A stretch of DNA of 49,226 nucleotides, taken from assembly GCA_030765845.1 (NCBI GenBank), contig JAVCDJ010000113.1, forward strand, positions 1 through 49,226, read 5' to 3'. The notes beneath the pieces are model-generated. The model was not told the origin of the DNA, searched no databases, and saw only the letters and a list, made by a program, of their open reading frames with translations. Within the stretch, counting starts at the first letter, position 1, and every line of letters begins with the position of its first letter. Origin of the DNA: Candidatus Stygibacter australis (GTDB lineage: Bacteria > Cloacimonadota > Cloacimonadia > Cloacimonadales > TCS61). This document shows positions 1-8,529 of the stretch, in pieces. Both the position numbers and the translations under genes were made by a program.

Positions 1-915
1 ATCCATCTCAACCGTTATTACAGTGATATTACACAAGACCTTAACCATGAAATCGCAAACTATGCAGAAATTGAACCAGAACAGCTTATATCAGGTAATG
101 GTGCGGATGAAATGCTTTACTTTCTGTTCAATGCAGTCAGAGATAACGGTAATTCTTTTGCCCTTACTCTCTCCCCCTCTTATTTTGATTATCAAAGTTA
201 TTGCGATGCTGTAGGATTATCCCTCAAAACCTTCCCACTTTCAGAAGATTTCAGCTTTGAGCCTGATAATCTCATGAAGTTAGCTGATGATCCTGATTGC
301 AAACTTGTGATTATCTGTAATCCCAATAACCCTACTGGAAACCTATTTCCTTACGAAGATATAATTCAGATTATTGAGAAAAATCCTCAAAGGCTGATGC
401 TTATTGATGAAACATATTTTGAGTTCTCTGGTGTTACTTTAGTGCCATTGATCAATAAATATCCTAATCTGGTTATTATCAGAACCTTCTCAAAGGCATT
501 CTCGGCTGCCGGTTTGCGCTTTGGCTATCTGATCTCCTGCCAGAATAATATTAATGAGATCAAAAAAGTTGTTACTGCTTTCAACATGAGCATATTTACA
601 CAGGCTATGGCTTTAACGATTATTAGAAACAAGGGAATTTTCCTCGAATACAATCAGAAAATAATTCAGCAGAGAGAACTTCTCTACAATAATATCACAA
701 CACTTCCTCAGGTGCAGGTTTTCAAATCCTACACCAATTTTCTGCTCTTTCGTCATAAAGATTACATTGACTTATTCAACTATCTTAAAGAAAATGAAAT
801 CGCAGTTAGAAATGTCGGAAATCAGGGCATTTTAAAGAATTGTCTGAGAGTTTCCGTTGCGGAAGATAAATTAAACAGGATTTTTTTTAAAAAGGTAAAT
901 GAGTTTGGATTATGA
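1..915 (+). CDS. hisC: Histidinol-phosphate aminotransferase-like PLP enzyme, 5' end missing
   Basis: This is a class I/II (fold type I) pyridoxal-phosphate aminotransferase. The reading frame is open from the first base of the window, so the N-terminus (perhaps 45-50 residues of a usual length near 350) lies upstream; 304 residues are visible. Visible family motifs are GNGADE near the visible start, CNPNNPTGN, the aspartate of IDETYFEF, and RTFSKAF, whose Lys (bases 493-495) should bind PLP; the following AGLRFGY fits the HisC family. HisC converts imidazole-acetol phosphate and glutamate to histidinol phosphate and 2-oxoglutarate. The related CobD (threonine-phosphate decarboxylase) has the same fold and cannot be fully excluded without the N-terminus. 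No other his gene is present here. The stop codon overlaps the next start codon as ATGA, so the two genes are probably co-transcribed. Confidence 0.85.
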   Translation: MHLNRYYSDITQDLNHEIANYAEIEPEQLISGNGADEMLYFLFNAVRDNGNSFALTLSPSYFDYQSYCDAVGLSLKTFPLSEDFSFEPDNLMKLADDPDCKLVIICNPNNPTGNLFPYEDIIQIIEKNPQRLMLIDETYFEFSGVTLVPLINKYPNLVIIRTFSKAFSAAGLRFGYLISCQNNINEIKKVVTAFNMSIFTQAMALTIIRNKGIFLEYNQKIIQQRELLYNNITTLPQVQVFKSYTNFLLFRHKDYIDLFNYLKENEIAVRNVGNQGILKNCLRVSVAEDKLNRIFFKKVNEFGL

Positions 916-1337
916 GGAAGTATAAGTTTGTTTTACTGCTAACTGTTGTTGTAGCAGTCTTTTTTGTTCTTAGCTGGTTTGTCTATGATGGGATAGATAT
1001 TTTCTTTTCCATAGTGTATTCTGCGCCTTCAGAAAAAGAGGAAACCGTGAAAGCTACCACTACTACTCCAAGTAAAACTGTAAGAACAAAATATTCAAGT
1101 AAAGAAGCAAAGCCGGAAACCCAAACAAGAGATGATATGGAAGCACCAGAATCTCGTTATGATAAATTGAGTAGTACCTCTTATCGCAAAAGTGCCTTAG
1201 AAAAATTTGTGGTAAAAATTTTCCCGGAACAGCTCAGTTATATTCTTAATCCCTACACCTTCTTCCTCCTTTTAGTGCTGACGGTACTGCCTATAATAGG
1301 CATTTTTATTTATTTAATAATTTTTTCTCTAAAGTGA
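912..1337 (+). CDS. Small membrane protein with two terminal helices, function unknown
   Basis: I do not recognise this 141-aa protein. It has a hydrophobic helix at about residues 5-25, then a polar linker (about 35-95) rich in Thr, Ser, Lys and Glu, and a second hydrophobic segment at about 113-138 just before the C-terminus. The likely topology is two inner-membrane helices joined by an extracytoplasmic or cytoplasmic loop of some 85 residues. The ATG overlaps the stop of the aminotransferase gene (ATGA), so it is translationally coupled to it, but nothing in the sequence ties it to amino-acid metabolism. It could be a fast-evolving, lineage-specific protein. Confidence 0.6.
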   Translation: MRKYKFVLLLTVVVAVFFVLSWFVYDGIDIFFSIVYSAPSEKEETVKATTTTPSKTVRTKYSSKEAKPETQTRDDMEAPESRYDKLSSTSYRKSALEKFVVKIFPEQLSYILNPYTFFLLLVLTVLPIIGIFIYLIIFSLK

Positions 1338-1650
1338 TATTTTCAATTTCCAGGATTTTTTTAATTTTTATTTTTAAAAAGCTGATTTTCCGTTCATACA
1401 TAGCTAAGGCTCTATAAGTCAATCAGATAGCTATACATTGCGTGGGTCTTTGATGATTTATTATTATTAAGTTATAAAAATAATTTAACTTAAGTTTCGC
1501 AGATGTAAAAGCCTCTCATAAACAACGTATTATATACTTTAATATACGCGAATAACTGGTATCAAATAGCTGCGATAATTAAAGTTAACAACATATTTAC
1601 ATTAAATATGATTAATATAAAAAAATAATCTACAATGAGTACGAGTTAAA

Positions 1651-1710
1651 GTAGCTTAATCGTCTCGATTAAGCATTTTCTTAATGATTAATCGAGGACG
1701 ATTAATCTAC
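1651..1710. repeat. Long imperfect palindrome
   Basis: The left arm is 1651-1672 and the right arm 1688-1710, with a 15-base spacer. The core TTAATCGTCTCGATTAA pairs with TTAATCGAGGACGATTAA apart from one extra base, and the outer GTAG/CTAC ends extend it with one mismatch. The arms are themselves partly symmetrical. It could be a transposon-derived repeat end or a protein-binding site. Confidence 0.6.
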
Positions 1711-1763
1711 GTTACAATTCTGAATTATATATAACTCATTGAATAACTGCTTCTTACAGGCAT

Positions 1764-1804
1764 CTCCCCTACCGTTTTCGGCGAAGCCGAAAACGGTAGG
1801 GGAG
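1764..1804. repeat. Perfect 19-bp GC-rich hairpin
   Basis: Bases 1764-1782 and 1786-1804 are perfect reverse complements around the loop GAA. The arm starts CTCCCCTACCG. It is followed by GGGGAG rather than a T tract, so it is not an ordinary intrinsic terminator. It stands out by base composition from the AT-rich surroundings. Confidence 0.75.
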
Positions 1805-1824
1805 GGGGAGCTTATAATTTTGGA

Positions 1825-1872
1825 TCCATGGGTTTCACACATGGCTATTATTGTTATGCCCTTTCAGGGCAT
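1825..1872. repeat. REP-like element (two stem-loops)
   Basis: The element has a first stem CCATG...CATGG enclosing GGTTTCACA, a CTAT linker, and a second stem ATGCCC-TTTCA-GGGCAT at 1856-1872. The same plan (a stem with a GTTTCAC-type loop, CTAT, a spacer, a second short GC stem) is seen at 10561-10642 and 33906-34075. It looks like the REP sequences associated with REP-associated tyrosine transposases; no such transposase is in the window. Confidence 0.55.
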
Positions 1873-2125
1873 TTTTGTAGTCAATTCCATAATTTGAAGA
1901 AATGGTATTTTACTTTTTAGATAAAAATGATAAAAGCAAAATTGAGAAAATAGATGAAGACGAAAATGTGGCATAAATGACAGTAATTGTAAAATTGTTG
2001 TATATGCTATAGTAGCAGTTAATTAAGTGCGTAAAATCCGAATATTATAGTCTCGGAAAACCCATTATATTGCACGTTTGCGTATCTGCGAAACTTGAGT
2101 AATTTAATTAGAGAAAAGATTTTAC

Positions 2126-2156
2126 TTGACAAGATTCAGCCATAGAAGCCTATATA
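2126..2156 (+). promoter_or_regulatory. Probable promoter of the HU gene
   Basis: TTGACA at 2126-2131 and TATATA at 2151-2156 are separated by 19 bases, followed about 27 bases later by the HU start. The spacing is longer than the usual 17. Confidence 0.5.
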
Positions 2157-2183
2157 GTACTATTAAATAACCGAGGAGGTTTT

Positions 2184-2453
2184 ATGAATCGCCAAGAATT
2201 AATTGCGAAAATTTGTGAGGATGTAAAATTAACAAAAAAGCAAGCAAATTCTGCTTTGGCCTGTGTTCTGGAAAATATTGGAGGAGCCTTAAAGAAAGGT
2301 GATAAGGTCTCTCTGGTCGGATTTGGTACTTTCAAGGTTGCAGAACGTAAAGCTCGTACTGGTGTGAATCCTTCAACTGGTAAGAAAATTCAAATACCAG
2401 CTCGCAAAGTTCCTGTTTTCAAACCGGGAAAGAAACTAAAAGAATCAGTTTAA
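2184..2453 (+). CDS. hup: HU-family histone-like DNA-binding protein
   Basis: This 89-aa protein is the usual HU length. HU is a dimer that binds and bends DNA without strict sequence specificity and compacts the nucleoid. Family signatures include the N-terminal MNRQELIAKI, the central GDKVSLVGFGTF and the DNA-binding arm region around GVNPSTGKKIQIPARKVPVFKPGK, which carries the conserved proline. A strong ribosome site GAGGAGG lies just upstream. It is monocistronic: a promoter-like pair precedes it and a strong terminator follows at 2478-2510. IHF cannot be separated from HU by motif alone, but HU fits better as a single-gene homodimer. Confidence 0.95.
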   Translation: MNRQELIAKICEDVKLTKKQANSALACVLENIGGALKKGDKVSLVGFGTFKVAERKARTGVNPSTGKKIQIPARKVPVFKPGKKLKESV

Positions 2454-2477
2454 TCAGTTTCTAATTCGGCACAAATT

Positions 2478-2510
2478 AAGCAAGGGTGGATAACCCTTGC
2501 TTATTTTTTT
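2478..2510 (+). terminator. Intrinsic terminator after the HU gene
   Basis: AAGCAAGGGT (2478-2487) pairs with ACCCTTGCTT (2493-2502), followed by ATTTTTTT. It separates the HU gene from dnaN. Confidence 0.9.
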
Positions 2511-2593
2511 ATCTGGCAAAATAATTCTATTGACTATTTTTGCAGGGACTCAATTTTGTTGCTTAAATATATTTATATAAAAAAGAGGATATT

Positions 2594-3712
2594 ATGAAGT
2601 TTTCGATTGAACGCAAAGATTTGTTACCCCATATTCAGCATCTTATTAATATAGTCCCCGGCAAAAATACTATGCCGATACTTACAAATTTCCTGATAGA
2701 AGCGGATGAAAATGAAAATCAACTGATTATCACCGTCACAGATTTGGAAATAACAGTTATTGCTTATATTAAGGCAAATGTGATCAACGGTGGCAAGATA
2801 GCAATATCTGCAAAAAGACTGATGGATATTCTTACCAGATTACCTGATAAAATGATTGATTTTGTCAAAAAAGAAGATGACATCGTTATCGACTGCAATG
2901 CCATTGAATTTAATCTGCTTTGCGCAGAAACAAGTCAGTTCCCACTGGTTCCAGAGGTCGATCTCTCTGCTTCTGTCCCTATTAATGCCGGTCTCTTTCG
3001 CAAGATGATAGAAAACACCAGCTTTGCTGTATCTACAGAGATCAATCGCGCAATTTTTACTGGTATCAATTGGACTCTGGATCCTGAATTTCAAATGATG
3101 GCAGCTACTGATGGTAAAAAAATTGCTGAATTCAAGCATAACAAACCAACTCATGTGGAAGAACGCATCGAGAGGATAATTCCTACTAAAGGTCTTAATT
3201 TCCTGGATAAAGTCATTAATGAAACTATCTCCGAAGTTGGTGTTCTGATTGAACCCAATAGAGTGATCTTTCAGTATGCTCCTTATGTATTGATGACTCA
3301 CGTAATTGAAGGTCATTATCCTGATTATAATAAAGCTATCCCCAAAAATAATACTAATATTCTCCTGTTGGATAAACTTTTGCTAAAAGAAGCAGTTAAC
3401 CGTGTTTCTCTGCTGGCTATAGAAGATACTTACAAAATCCGCATGAAAATCAAAGAAAATACTATCTTGATAGATTGTATTAATCGTGATGAAGGTGAAG
3501 CGCATGAGCAGATCCATAACTTTGAATATGAAGGTGAAGATCTGGAAATTGCCTTTAATTATAAATTCTTACTCGCAATTCTAAATGTGATAGAAACTCC
3601 TCAAGTGGAAATCCGATTTGGCAAAGATAATGAGGGAGCTCTGCTCTTTAATCATGGTGAGGAAAAGGATTATTCTACCCGTTTCCTGCTCATGCCCTTG
3701 CGGTTCTTATAA
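2594..3712 (+). CDS. dnaN: DNA polymerase III beta sliding clamp
   Basis: The clamp is a ring-shaped dimer that tethers polymerase III to DNA. The 372-aa length is normal. The N-terminal MKFSIER, the internal ATDGKKIAEF (the conserved ATDGHRLA-type motif) and the C-terminal LLMPLRFL ending (MPMRL-type) are typical, and three clamp domains fit the length. The start is preceded by AAAGAGGA. The stop codon is directly abutted by the TTG start of recF, the classic dnaN-recF pairing. dnaA is not adjacent in this window. Confidence 0.97.
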   Translation: MKFSIERKDLLPHIQHLINIVPGKNTMPILTNFLIEADENENQLIITVTDLEITVIAYIKANVINGGKIAISAKRLMDILTRLPDKMIDFVKKEDDIVIDCNAIEFNLLCAETSQFPLVPEVDLSASVPINAGLFRKMIENTSFAVSTEINRAIFTGINWTLDPEFQMMAATDGKKIAEFKHNKPTHVEERIERIIPTKGLNFLDKVINETISEVGVLIEPNRVIFQYAPYVLMTHVIEGHYPDYNKAIPKNNTNILLLDKLLLKEAVNRVSLLAIEDTYKIRMKIKENTILIDCINRDEGEAHEQIHNFEYEGEDLEIAFNYKFLLAILNVIETPQVEIRFGKDNEGALLFNHGEEKDYSTRFLLMPLRFL

Positions 3713-4783
3713 TTGCTGCTCAATTCTCTTGAGATCATAGATTTTAGAAATTATCGCGCCCTTAGTATGGATTTTGATCCCAGGGGCGCGATTATTACAG
3801 GAGATAATGGAATAGGAAAAACCAATCTACTGGAAGCTGTTTATTATCTTGCGTTTGGGAAATCATTTCGAACTGCTCATGATCATGAATTGATAAGATT
3901 CTCTCATCCTTTTTTTCGTGTAATAGGTAATTTCAATAAAGGAAAAGAAAATATTTCCATTTCTGCTGCTGCTGATAAAAACAATAAAATATTTAAAATA
4001 AATAAAGTCTCTCTGGAACGGCTTTCGGAATTATTTAGATACTTCAAAACTGTCTATTTCTCGCCTTCTGACCTGGATATTGTCACTGGAAGTCCTGCCT
4101 GCCGTCGCTTGTTTCTCGATCAGGCTATCGCTCAATATGATCCGCTATATCTAGAGAACCTGCGTAATTTTCGTCACACGCTTAAGCAGCGAAATGCTCT
4201 CCTTAAAACAAAATACAACAAACAGGAAAAAGAAACCTGGGATGATCAATTTGTGGAAGCTTCCAGCAGAGTTATCATGCAGAGGCTCAATTACCTGGAG
4301 CATTTTATCCCTCTTCTAATAGAGCAATACCGTCAATTTATTCAAAACCGTGAGACAATCCATATTTTTTATCAATACTCTTTTCAACTCAGGCAGAATG
4401 AATTCTCGCGCTCTGCGTTTTCTGAACATCTCCGTAAAAATGAATTTCAGGAGAACCTTGCCCAGAGGACTTTATCAGGTCCGCATCTTGATGATCTGGA
4501 ATTCACAATCAATGGTATCAATGCCCGGAGCTTTGCCTCCCAGGGACAGGCAAGATCTCTGGTCATTATCATGCGACTCGTTCAGGCTCTGCTCATCAGC
4601 CATGATCAGGATGATCTTCCCCTGCTTATGTTTGACGATGTCCTCTCTGACCTTGATCAAAATAGAGCAAAAGCCATTCTCCAATTACTGCAGGATAAAT
4701 ACCAGATATTGATAGCTTCTCCATTTCTTTCACATTATCAACACCTGCCTCTCCCAGTTATTGATCTCAGGAAAACTATATGA
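3713..4783 (+). CDS. recF: DNA replication and repair protein RecF
   Basis: RecF is an SMC-like ABC-type ATPase that loads RecA at single-strand gaps. The 356-aa protein has the N-terminal LEIIDFRNY, Walker A GDNGIGKT at about residues 30-37, the signature SQGQARSL, and Walker B LLMFDDVLSDLD. I take the TTG at 3713 as the start: it follows the dnaN stop with no gap, no ATG lies nearby in frame, and the N-terminal RecF motif sits at the right distance. Translation is probably coupled to dnaN. The stop overlaps the next start as ATGA. Confidence 0.95.
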   Translation: MLLNSLEIIDFRNYRALSMDFDPRGAIITGDNGIGKTNLLEAVYYLAFGKSFRTAHDHELIRFSHPFFRVIGNFNKGKENISISAAADKNNKIFKINKVSLERLSELFRYFKTVYFSPSDLDIVTGSPACRRLFLDQAIAQYDPLYLENLRNFRHTLKQRNALLKTKYNKQEKETWDDQFVEASSRVIMQRLNYLEHFIPLLIEQYRQFIQNRETIHIFYQYSFQLRQNEFSRSAFSEHLRKNEFQENLAQRTLSGPHLDDLEFTINGINARSFASQGQARSLVIIMRLVQALLISHDQDDLPLLMFDDVLSDLDQNRAKAILQLLQDKYQILIASPFLSHYQHLPLPVIDLRKTI

Positions 4784-6036
4784 AAAAGAAATTCGATGCT
4801 GATCTTAATCGTAATGTGCTCGCCTGGGTCATGTATGATTTTGCAAATTCTTCATTCACCACTATCATCGTCACCGTGGTTTATGCGGTATATTTCAAAA
4901 ATATCGTTGTTGATAATGGTGAACTGGGAACCGCACTGTGGGGGAGAGCAGTAAGTTTATCCATGCTCCTCGTTGCTATCGCAGCTCCCATTTTGGGTGC
5001 AGTAGCAGATTTCTCCCGCGCCAAAAAGAATTTCCTGATCTATTGCACCGGCATCACAGTGGTTTTTACTGCCCTCTTATATTTTGTGGGTCCAGGTGAT
5101 ATTTCAAAAGGTATCTGGTTTTTCGTAATTGCCAATTTCGGTTTTAATTGTGCCAATGTGTTTTATAATGCCCTGCTGCCGGAAGTAACGTCTCGTTCCA
5201 GCATGGGCAAAGTCTCCGGCTGGGGCTGGGGAATAGGCTATATTGGTGGTCTTCTCTCACTTGTGCTGGTCTATCCCCTGGTCGAAAACCACATCAGACT
5301 GGTTTTCCCCGTTGTGGCAGTCTTCTTTTCCTCTTTCGCTCTTATCACATTCATCTTCCTCAAAAGTGCCATTCCTACCTTCTCCCGACGCACAAATTAT
5401 TTCCGCACTGCCTTTCAGCGCATATATTCCTCTGCCCGTAAAATCGGTCATTTTCGCGAACTTGTTAAATTTATTATCAGCTACCTTATATATAATGACG
5501 GAATTGTGATCATCATCACCTTTGCTTCTATATATGGCTCCACCCGTTTTGATATGACCGGACAGGAACTCATTAAATATTTCATCATTATGAATGTCAC
5601 TTCTTTTATTGGCGCATTTATATTCGGCTATATTCTGGATAGGATCGGTGCTAAAATAACCATTGCTATCACGCTGGTGCTTTGGCTCTTCGTTGCTGCC
5701 GGAGCTTTCTTCTGTAACTCCATGGGTACTTTTTATCTCGTAGGTATGTTTGCTGGTCTGGCAATTGGCTCCTGTCAATCTTCCAGCCGCACCATGCTTG
5801 CCCTGCTCACTCCTGATGACAAAATGGCTGAATTCTTTGGCTTCTATTCTTTTACTGGCAAAGTCTCCTCCGTTATTGGTCCTCTACTCTATGGCGAGAT
5901 TGCCCGGATCACAGGCTCTCAGCAGCTCTCCATCCTCTCCATCTCTTTTTTCTTCCTCGCAGGTCTACTGGTGCTATTCACAGTAGATGAAAAAAAAGGC
6001 AAAGAAGCCGCCAAAAACTGGAAAACTACAGAATAG
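4780..6036 (+). CDS. UMF1-family MFS permease
   Basis: This 418-aa protein has about 12 hydrophobic segments and belongs to the major facilitator superfamily. The N-terminal AWVMYDFANSSF is characteristic of the UMF1 family (related to fungal Atg22 vacuolar effluxers). Bacterial members are inner-membrane transporters whose substrates are mostly unknown, with amino acids or other small metabolites suspected. The start overlaps the recF stop (ATGA), so it is probably co-expressed, although no functional link to DNA repair is evident. The last residues are charged (KKGKEAAKNWK), as expected for a cytoplasmic tail. Confidence 0.85.
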   Translation: MKKKFDADLNRNVLAWVMYDFANSSFTTIIVTVVYAVYFKNIVVDNGELGTALWGRAVSLSMLLVAIAAPILGAVADFSRAKKNFLIYCTGITVVFTALLYFVGPGDISKGIWFFVIANFGFNCANVFYNALLPEVTSRSSMGKVSGWGWGIGYIGGLLSLVLVYPLVENHIRLVFPVVAVFFSSFALITFIFLKSAIPTFSRRTNYFRTAFQRIYSSARKIGHFRELVKFIISYLIYNDGIVIIITFASIYGSTRFDMTGQELIKYFIIMNVTSFIGAFIFGYILDRIGAKITIAITLVLWLFVAAGAFFCNSMGTFYLVGMFAGLAIGSCQSSSRTMLALLTPDDKMAEFFGFYSFTGKVSSVIGPLLYGEIARITGSQQLSILSISFFFLAGLLVLFTVDEKKGKEAAKNWKTTE

Positions 6037-6115
6037 CTTCACAACTCACGAAAATTATAGACATTTTTCACTATAATATATTTTAGACACAAATAGAGCT
6101 TTGGATGGTAAATAT

Positions 6116-6481
6116 ATGCTAAGAGAATTTTTAAATAGTAAGATACACCGGGCAACTGTTACGGAACGGGACTTGAATTATGTAGGCAGCATCTCTATTG
6201 ATGCAAATCTGCTAAAGGCTGCCAATATGCTCCCGGATGAGAAGGTGGATATCTATAATATCTCCAATGGCGAACGCTTTTCCACCTATATCCTGGAAGC
6301 TCCTGCCGGTTCTGGAATGATTGGACTCAATGGTGCTGCAGCCCATAAAGTGAATCTGCATGATAAGGTGATAATTGTCACCTATAATTATCTGGCAGAA
6401 AAAGAGATCCCTCACCGTAAATCTACTGTGATCGTGATCGAATCTGATGATAATCTCATATATAGAAAACTGGAGAAATAA
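6116..6481 (+). CDS. panD: Aspartate 1-decarboxylase proenzyme
   Basis: PanD makes beta-alanine from aspartate for pantothenate synthesis. It is a pyruvoyl enzyme that cleaves itself between Gly24 and Ser25. I chose the ATG at 6116 rather than an upstream TTG at 6101: it gives MLREF at the N-terminus, as in relatives, and places the YVGS cleavage site exactly at Gly24-Ser25. A weak GGATGG ribosome site lies 7 bases upstream. The SKIHRATVT and GLNGAAAH motifs are present. The 121-aa length is normal. The stop codon abuts the panC start, so the two form an operon. Confidence 0.95.
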   Translation: MLREFLNSKIHRATVTERDLNYVGSISIDANLLKAANMLPDEKVDIYNISNGERFSTYILEAPAGSGMIGLNGAAAHKVNLHDKVIIVTYNYLAEKEIPHRKSTVIVIESDDNLIYRKLEK

Positions 6482-7321
6482 ATGCTCCCTTCTGTGATCA
6501 ATTCCGTGCTGGAGATGCAATGCCTTACCCGTAAAGCTGATACTATTCTCGGATTTGTTCCCACCATGGGCTTTCTGCACAAAGGTCATCTATCTCTGGT
6601 GGAAATGGCAAAAAAACAGTGTGACATCGTCATCGTGAGCATATTCGTTAACCCCTCTCAATTTGCTCCCACTGAAGACCTTGATAATTATCCCCGGGAT
6701 TTTGATCGGGATCTTAAATTACTGGCAGAATTAGGCGTAGATTATGTGTTTTTTCCCCAAACAATTGAAATGTATCCCCCCGGATATTCCACCTGGGTGA
6801 CAGTGGAAGGCGTAAGCGAAGTACTGTGCGGTAAAAGCAGACCTGAGCATTTCAAAGGCGTTTCCACTATCGTATGCAAACTCGTAAATATAGTTAATCC
6901 TAATTATATGTATATGGGTGAAAAGGATTTTCAGCAGATTGCTGTGCTTAAAAGAATGCTCCTCGATCTTAATCTGGAAACTGTAATTGTCCCCTGCCCG
7001 ATTATCCGCGAAGATGACGGACTTGCCATGAGTTCCCGCAATAAATATCTTGTTGATCAGCAGCGAGAAGATGCCCTTTGCCTCTATAGATCAATCCAGC
7101 ATACCCGCACCAGATATCAGCAGGGATGTCGCACAGCAGACGAACTTCTCCCCGAAATTGAGCAGATCATAACTGAAAATAACGGCAAAATTGACTATAT
7201 CGAGTTCAGAACAGCAGACGACCTGAAACCAGTTGACCAGCTCGATAAAAATACCCGCCTCTTCCTGGCAGTACAAATAGGAAACACCCGCCTTATAGAC
7301 AACGCATTTATCACCATTTAA
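6482..7321 (+). CDS. panC: Pantothenate synthetase
   Basis: PanC joins pantoate and beta-alanine using ATP, the step after PanD. The 279-aa protein has VPTMGFLHKGH (the HIGH-like nucleotide-binding motif), VNPSQFAP, GEKDFQQ and DDGLAMSSRN (the KMSKS-like element). It starts at the base after the panD stop, so both enzymes of this branch are co-translated. panB and panE are not in the window. Confidence 0.97.
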   Translation: MLPSVINSVLEMQCLTRKADTILGFVPTMGFLHKGHLSLVEMAKKQCDIVIVSIFVNPSQFAPTEDLDNYPRDFDRDLKLLAELGVDYVFFPQTIEMYPPGYSTWVTVEGVSEVLCGKSRPEHFKGVSTIVCKLVNIVNPNYMYMGEKDFQQIAVLKRMLLDLNLETVIVPCPIIREDDGLAMSSRNKYLVDQQREDALCLYRSIQHTRTRYQQGCRTADELLPEIEQIITENNGKIDYIEFRTADDLKPVDQLDKNTRLFLAVQIGNTRLIDNAFITI

Positions 7322-7416
7322 TAATTAATCTCATACTAATCTAATTAATATCCCCTTATATTCCCCATTATTTCTCTCGCTTGCGCATTCTAAGCACCAT
7401 ATTCCCACCCTTGCCT

Positions 7417-7472
7417 CAATTGCACTCCAAACGACACCACATTTTATTGTTGTGTTGTTTGGAGTGCAATTG
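7417..7472. repeat. Inverted repeat, possible transcript end after panC
   Basis: CAATTGCACTCCAAAC at the left (from 7417) pairs with GTTTGGAGTGCAATTG at the right (ending 7472), and the inner arms ACGACACCACA/TGTGTTGT continue the pairing with a bulge and a mismatch. GGGAATTTTTTG follows. It may end panDC transcription, but the long stem with its AT loop also resembles a mobile-repeat end. Confidence 0.5.
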
Positions 7473-7582
7473 GGAATTTTTTGCTTTGATTCTGGTAGAT
7501 ATGTAGTATATTATCAAAAGGTAGTCGTATTTAGTTTGGGAAACTTATTCTCATTGGTATCTCCTTGATCTAAGGAGTGAAA

Positions 7583-8494
7583 ATGAGTAGCAGGAAGAAA
7601 GTATTAAGAGGAGAGGGTCTGCTGCATTTCTTTGAGATGCACGGACGCTGGGGTGACACTATCTATCGCCAGAAACGTAATGGCGAGACCGAAGAGTACG
7701 ATTATGTTTATATTCCACCTTCAGGTGAATCACCTTTGAAGTTGCGGACGCAAGTGATCAATTCCTTTGCCAATAAAGTATCGAATCCGCAATATCAGGG
7801 TTATAGCAGTATCCTCAAGAAGCTGTATTATTACACGCCCTACTTCATCACGCCAGGGAATTATCAATTGCTTGCCAAGACGATATTTTATATCCGCGAA
7901 ACCGATATTTATACCCTGACACTTTCAGGTCAAGCAGGATTTAGCTGGCAGCAGAAACTTTTTAAAAGGACTAAAGTTAATCTGAGCTTCAATGTTGCGG
8001 GAGAATATGAGATAGCAGTTAATAAAGGACAGGATATTGATGAATACTGCCGTCGGAGATTTATTGTGCTGGAAGATGGGGCAGACCTGAAAACAGCTTA
8101 TAGAGATTATCTGAATGAATATTTGGCAGAAATACTGCAAAAAGATGAACCTGCATTTGAACGGATCAAAACCTATAAGAGGGGACTTGTCCCAAAGACG
8201 AATATAGTATCAGGCATAAGCAGAACCTATCGAGGACAGATATTCTATCAGAGGAGAAACAGTAAAATCACATTTCTCAGAGCAAATTATGATCATTCTC
8301 TAAATGCCCAAACTCAAATATTTAAGCAGCAAAAAGCAGCAGCAATCATCTCCTGGAACGCAGAAACAGAAGAATTCAAGCATAACTGGGAGAGAAAGTT
8401 TAATACCTGGTACTCCATAAATTATCGCAGAATAAATCGAATGATGACGCCTTATATGTGGTATGTGAGGAGGTTTTTAGAAGATAATAAATAG
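7583..8494 (+). CDS. Unrecognised 303-aa protein, founder of a locally repeated family
   Basis: I do not recognise a domain in this protein. It has no signal peptide or membrane helix and is rich in Tyr, Arg and Lys. The C-terminal third contains FKQQKAAAIISWNAE, a run of Trp and basic residues, and MTPYMWYV. I chose the ATG at 7583 because TAAGGAG (7571-7577) sits 5 bases upstream, whereas the alternative GTG at 7577 would overlap that site. Two decayed relatives are nearby: a C-terminal remnant at 14349-14537 and a longer pseudogene at 33244-33757. The copies keep the QxQxFKxQKA, WNAE and PYMWYV blocks, so the family is real and has been duplicated in this genome. The gene is flanked by repeats, which suggests mobility, but no transposase motif is visible. 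Confidence 0.75.
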   Translation: MSSRKKVLRGEGLLHFFEMHGRWGDTIYRQKRNGETEEYDYVYIPPSGESPLKLRTQVINSFANKVSNPQYQGYSSILKKLYYYTPYFITPGNYQLLAKTIFYIRETDIYTLTLSGQAGFSWQQKLFKRTKVNLSFNVAGEYEIAVNKGQDIDEYCRRRFIVLEDGADLKTAYRDYLNEYLAEILQKDEPAFERIKTYKRGLVPKTNIVSGISRTYRGQIFYQRRNSKITFLRANYDHSLNAQTQIFKQQKAAAIISWNAETEEFKHNWERKFNTWYSINYRRINRMMTPYMWYVRRFLEDNK

Positions 8495-8529
8495 TGGCTA
8501 AATTATAATGGTGTTCCATAATAAGAGTC

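Larger units (their letters stand above)
1338..2125. other. Gene-free region rich in palindromes
   Basis: About 800 bases hold no convincing gene on either strand. The stretch is AT-rich and contains a long imperfect palindrome (1651-1710), a perfect GC-rich hairpin (1764-1804), a REP-like element (1825-1872) and a 13-base inverted repeat whose arms lie at 1492-1504 and 2084-2096. I looked for DnaA boxes because dnaN and recF follow, and found none. Confidence 0.6.

Noticed and set aside
1338-2593. Replication origin near dnaN and recF
   Set aside because: No DnaA boxes of TTATCCACA type were found in the gaps, and dnaA is not adjacent.
4350-4712. Extra frames within recF and the MFS gene
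   Set aside because: They are shadows in other frames of genes with clear family motifs.
6072-6077. TATAAT upstream of panD as a promoter
   Set aside because: No -35 element lies at a suitable distance; TAGACA is only 8 bases away.
6101-6115. TTG start of panD at 6101
   Set aside because: It would add five residues ahead of the conserved N-terminus and shift the Gly24-Ser25 cleavage site.
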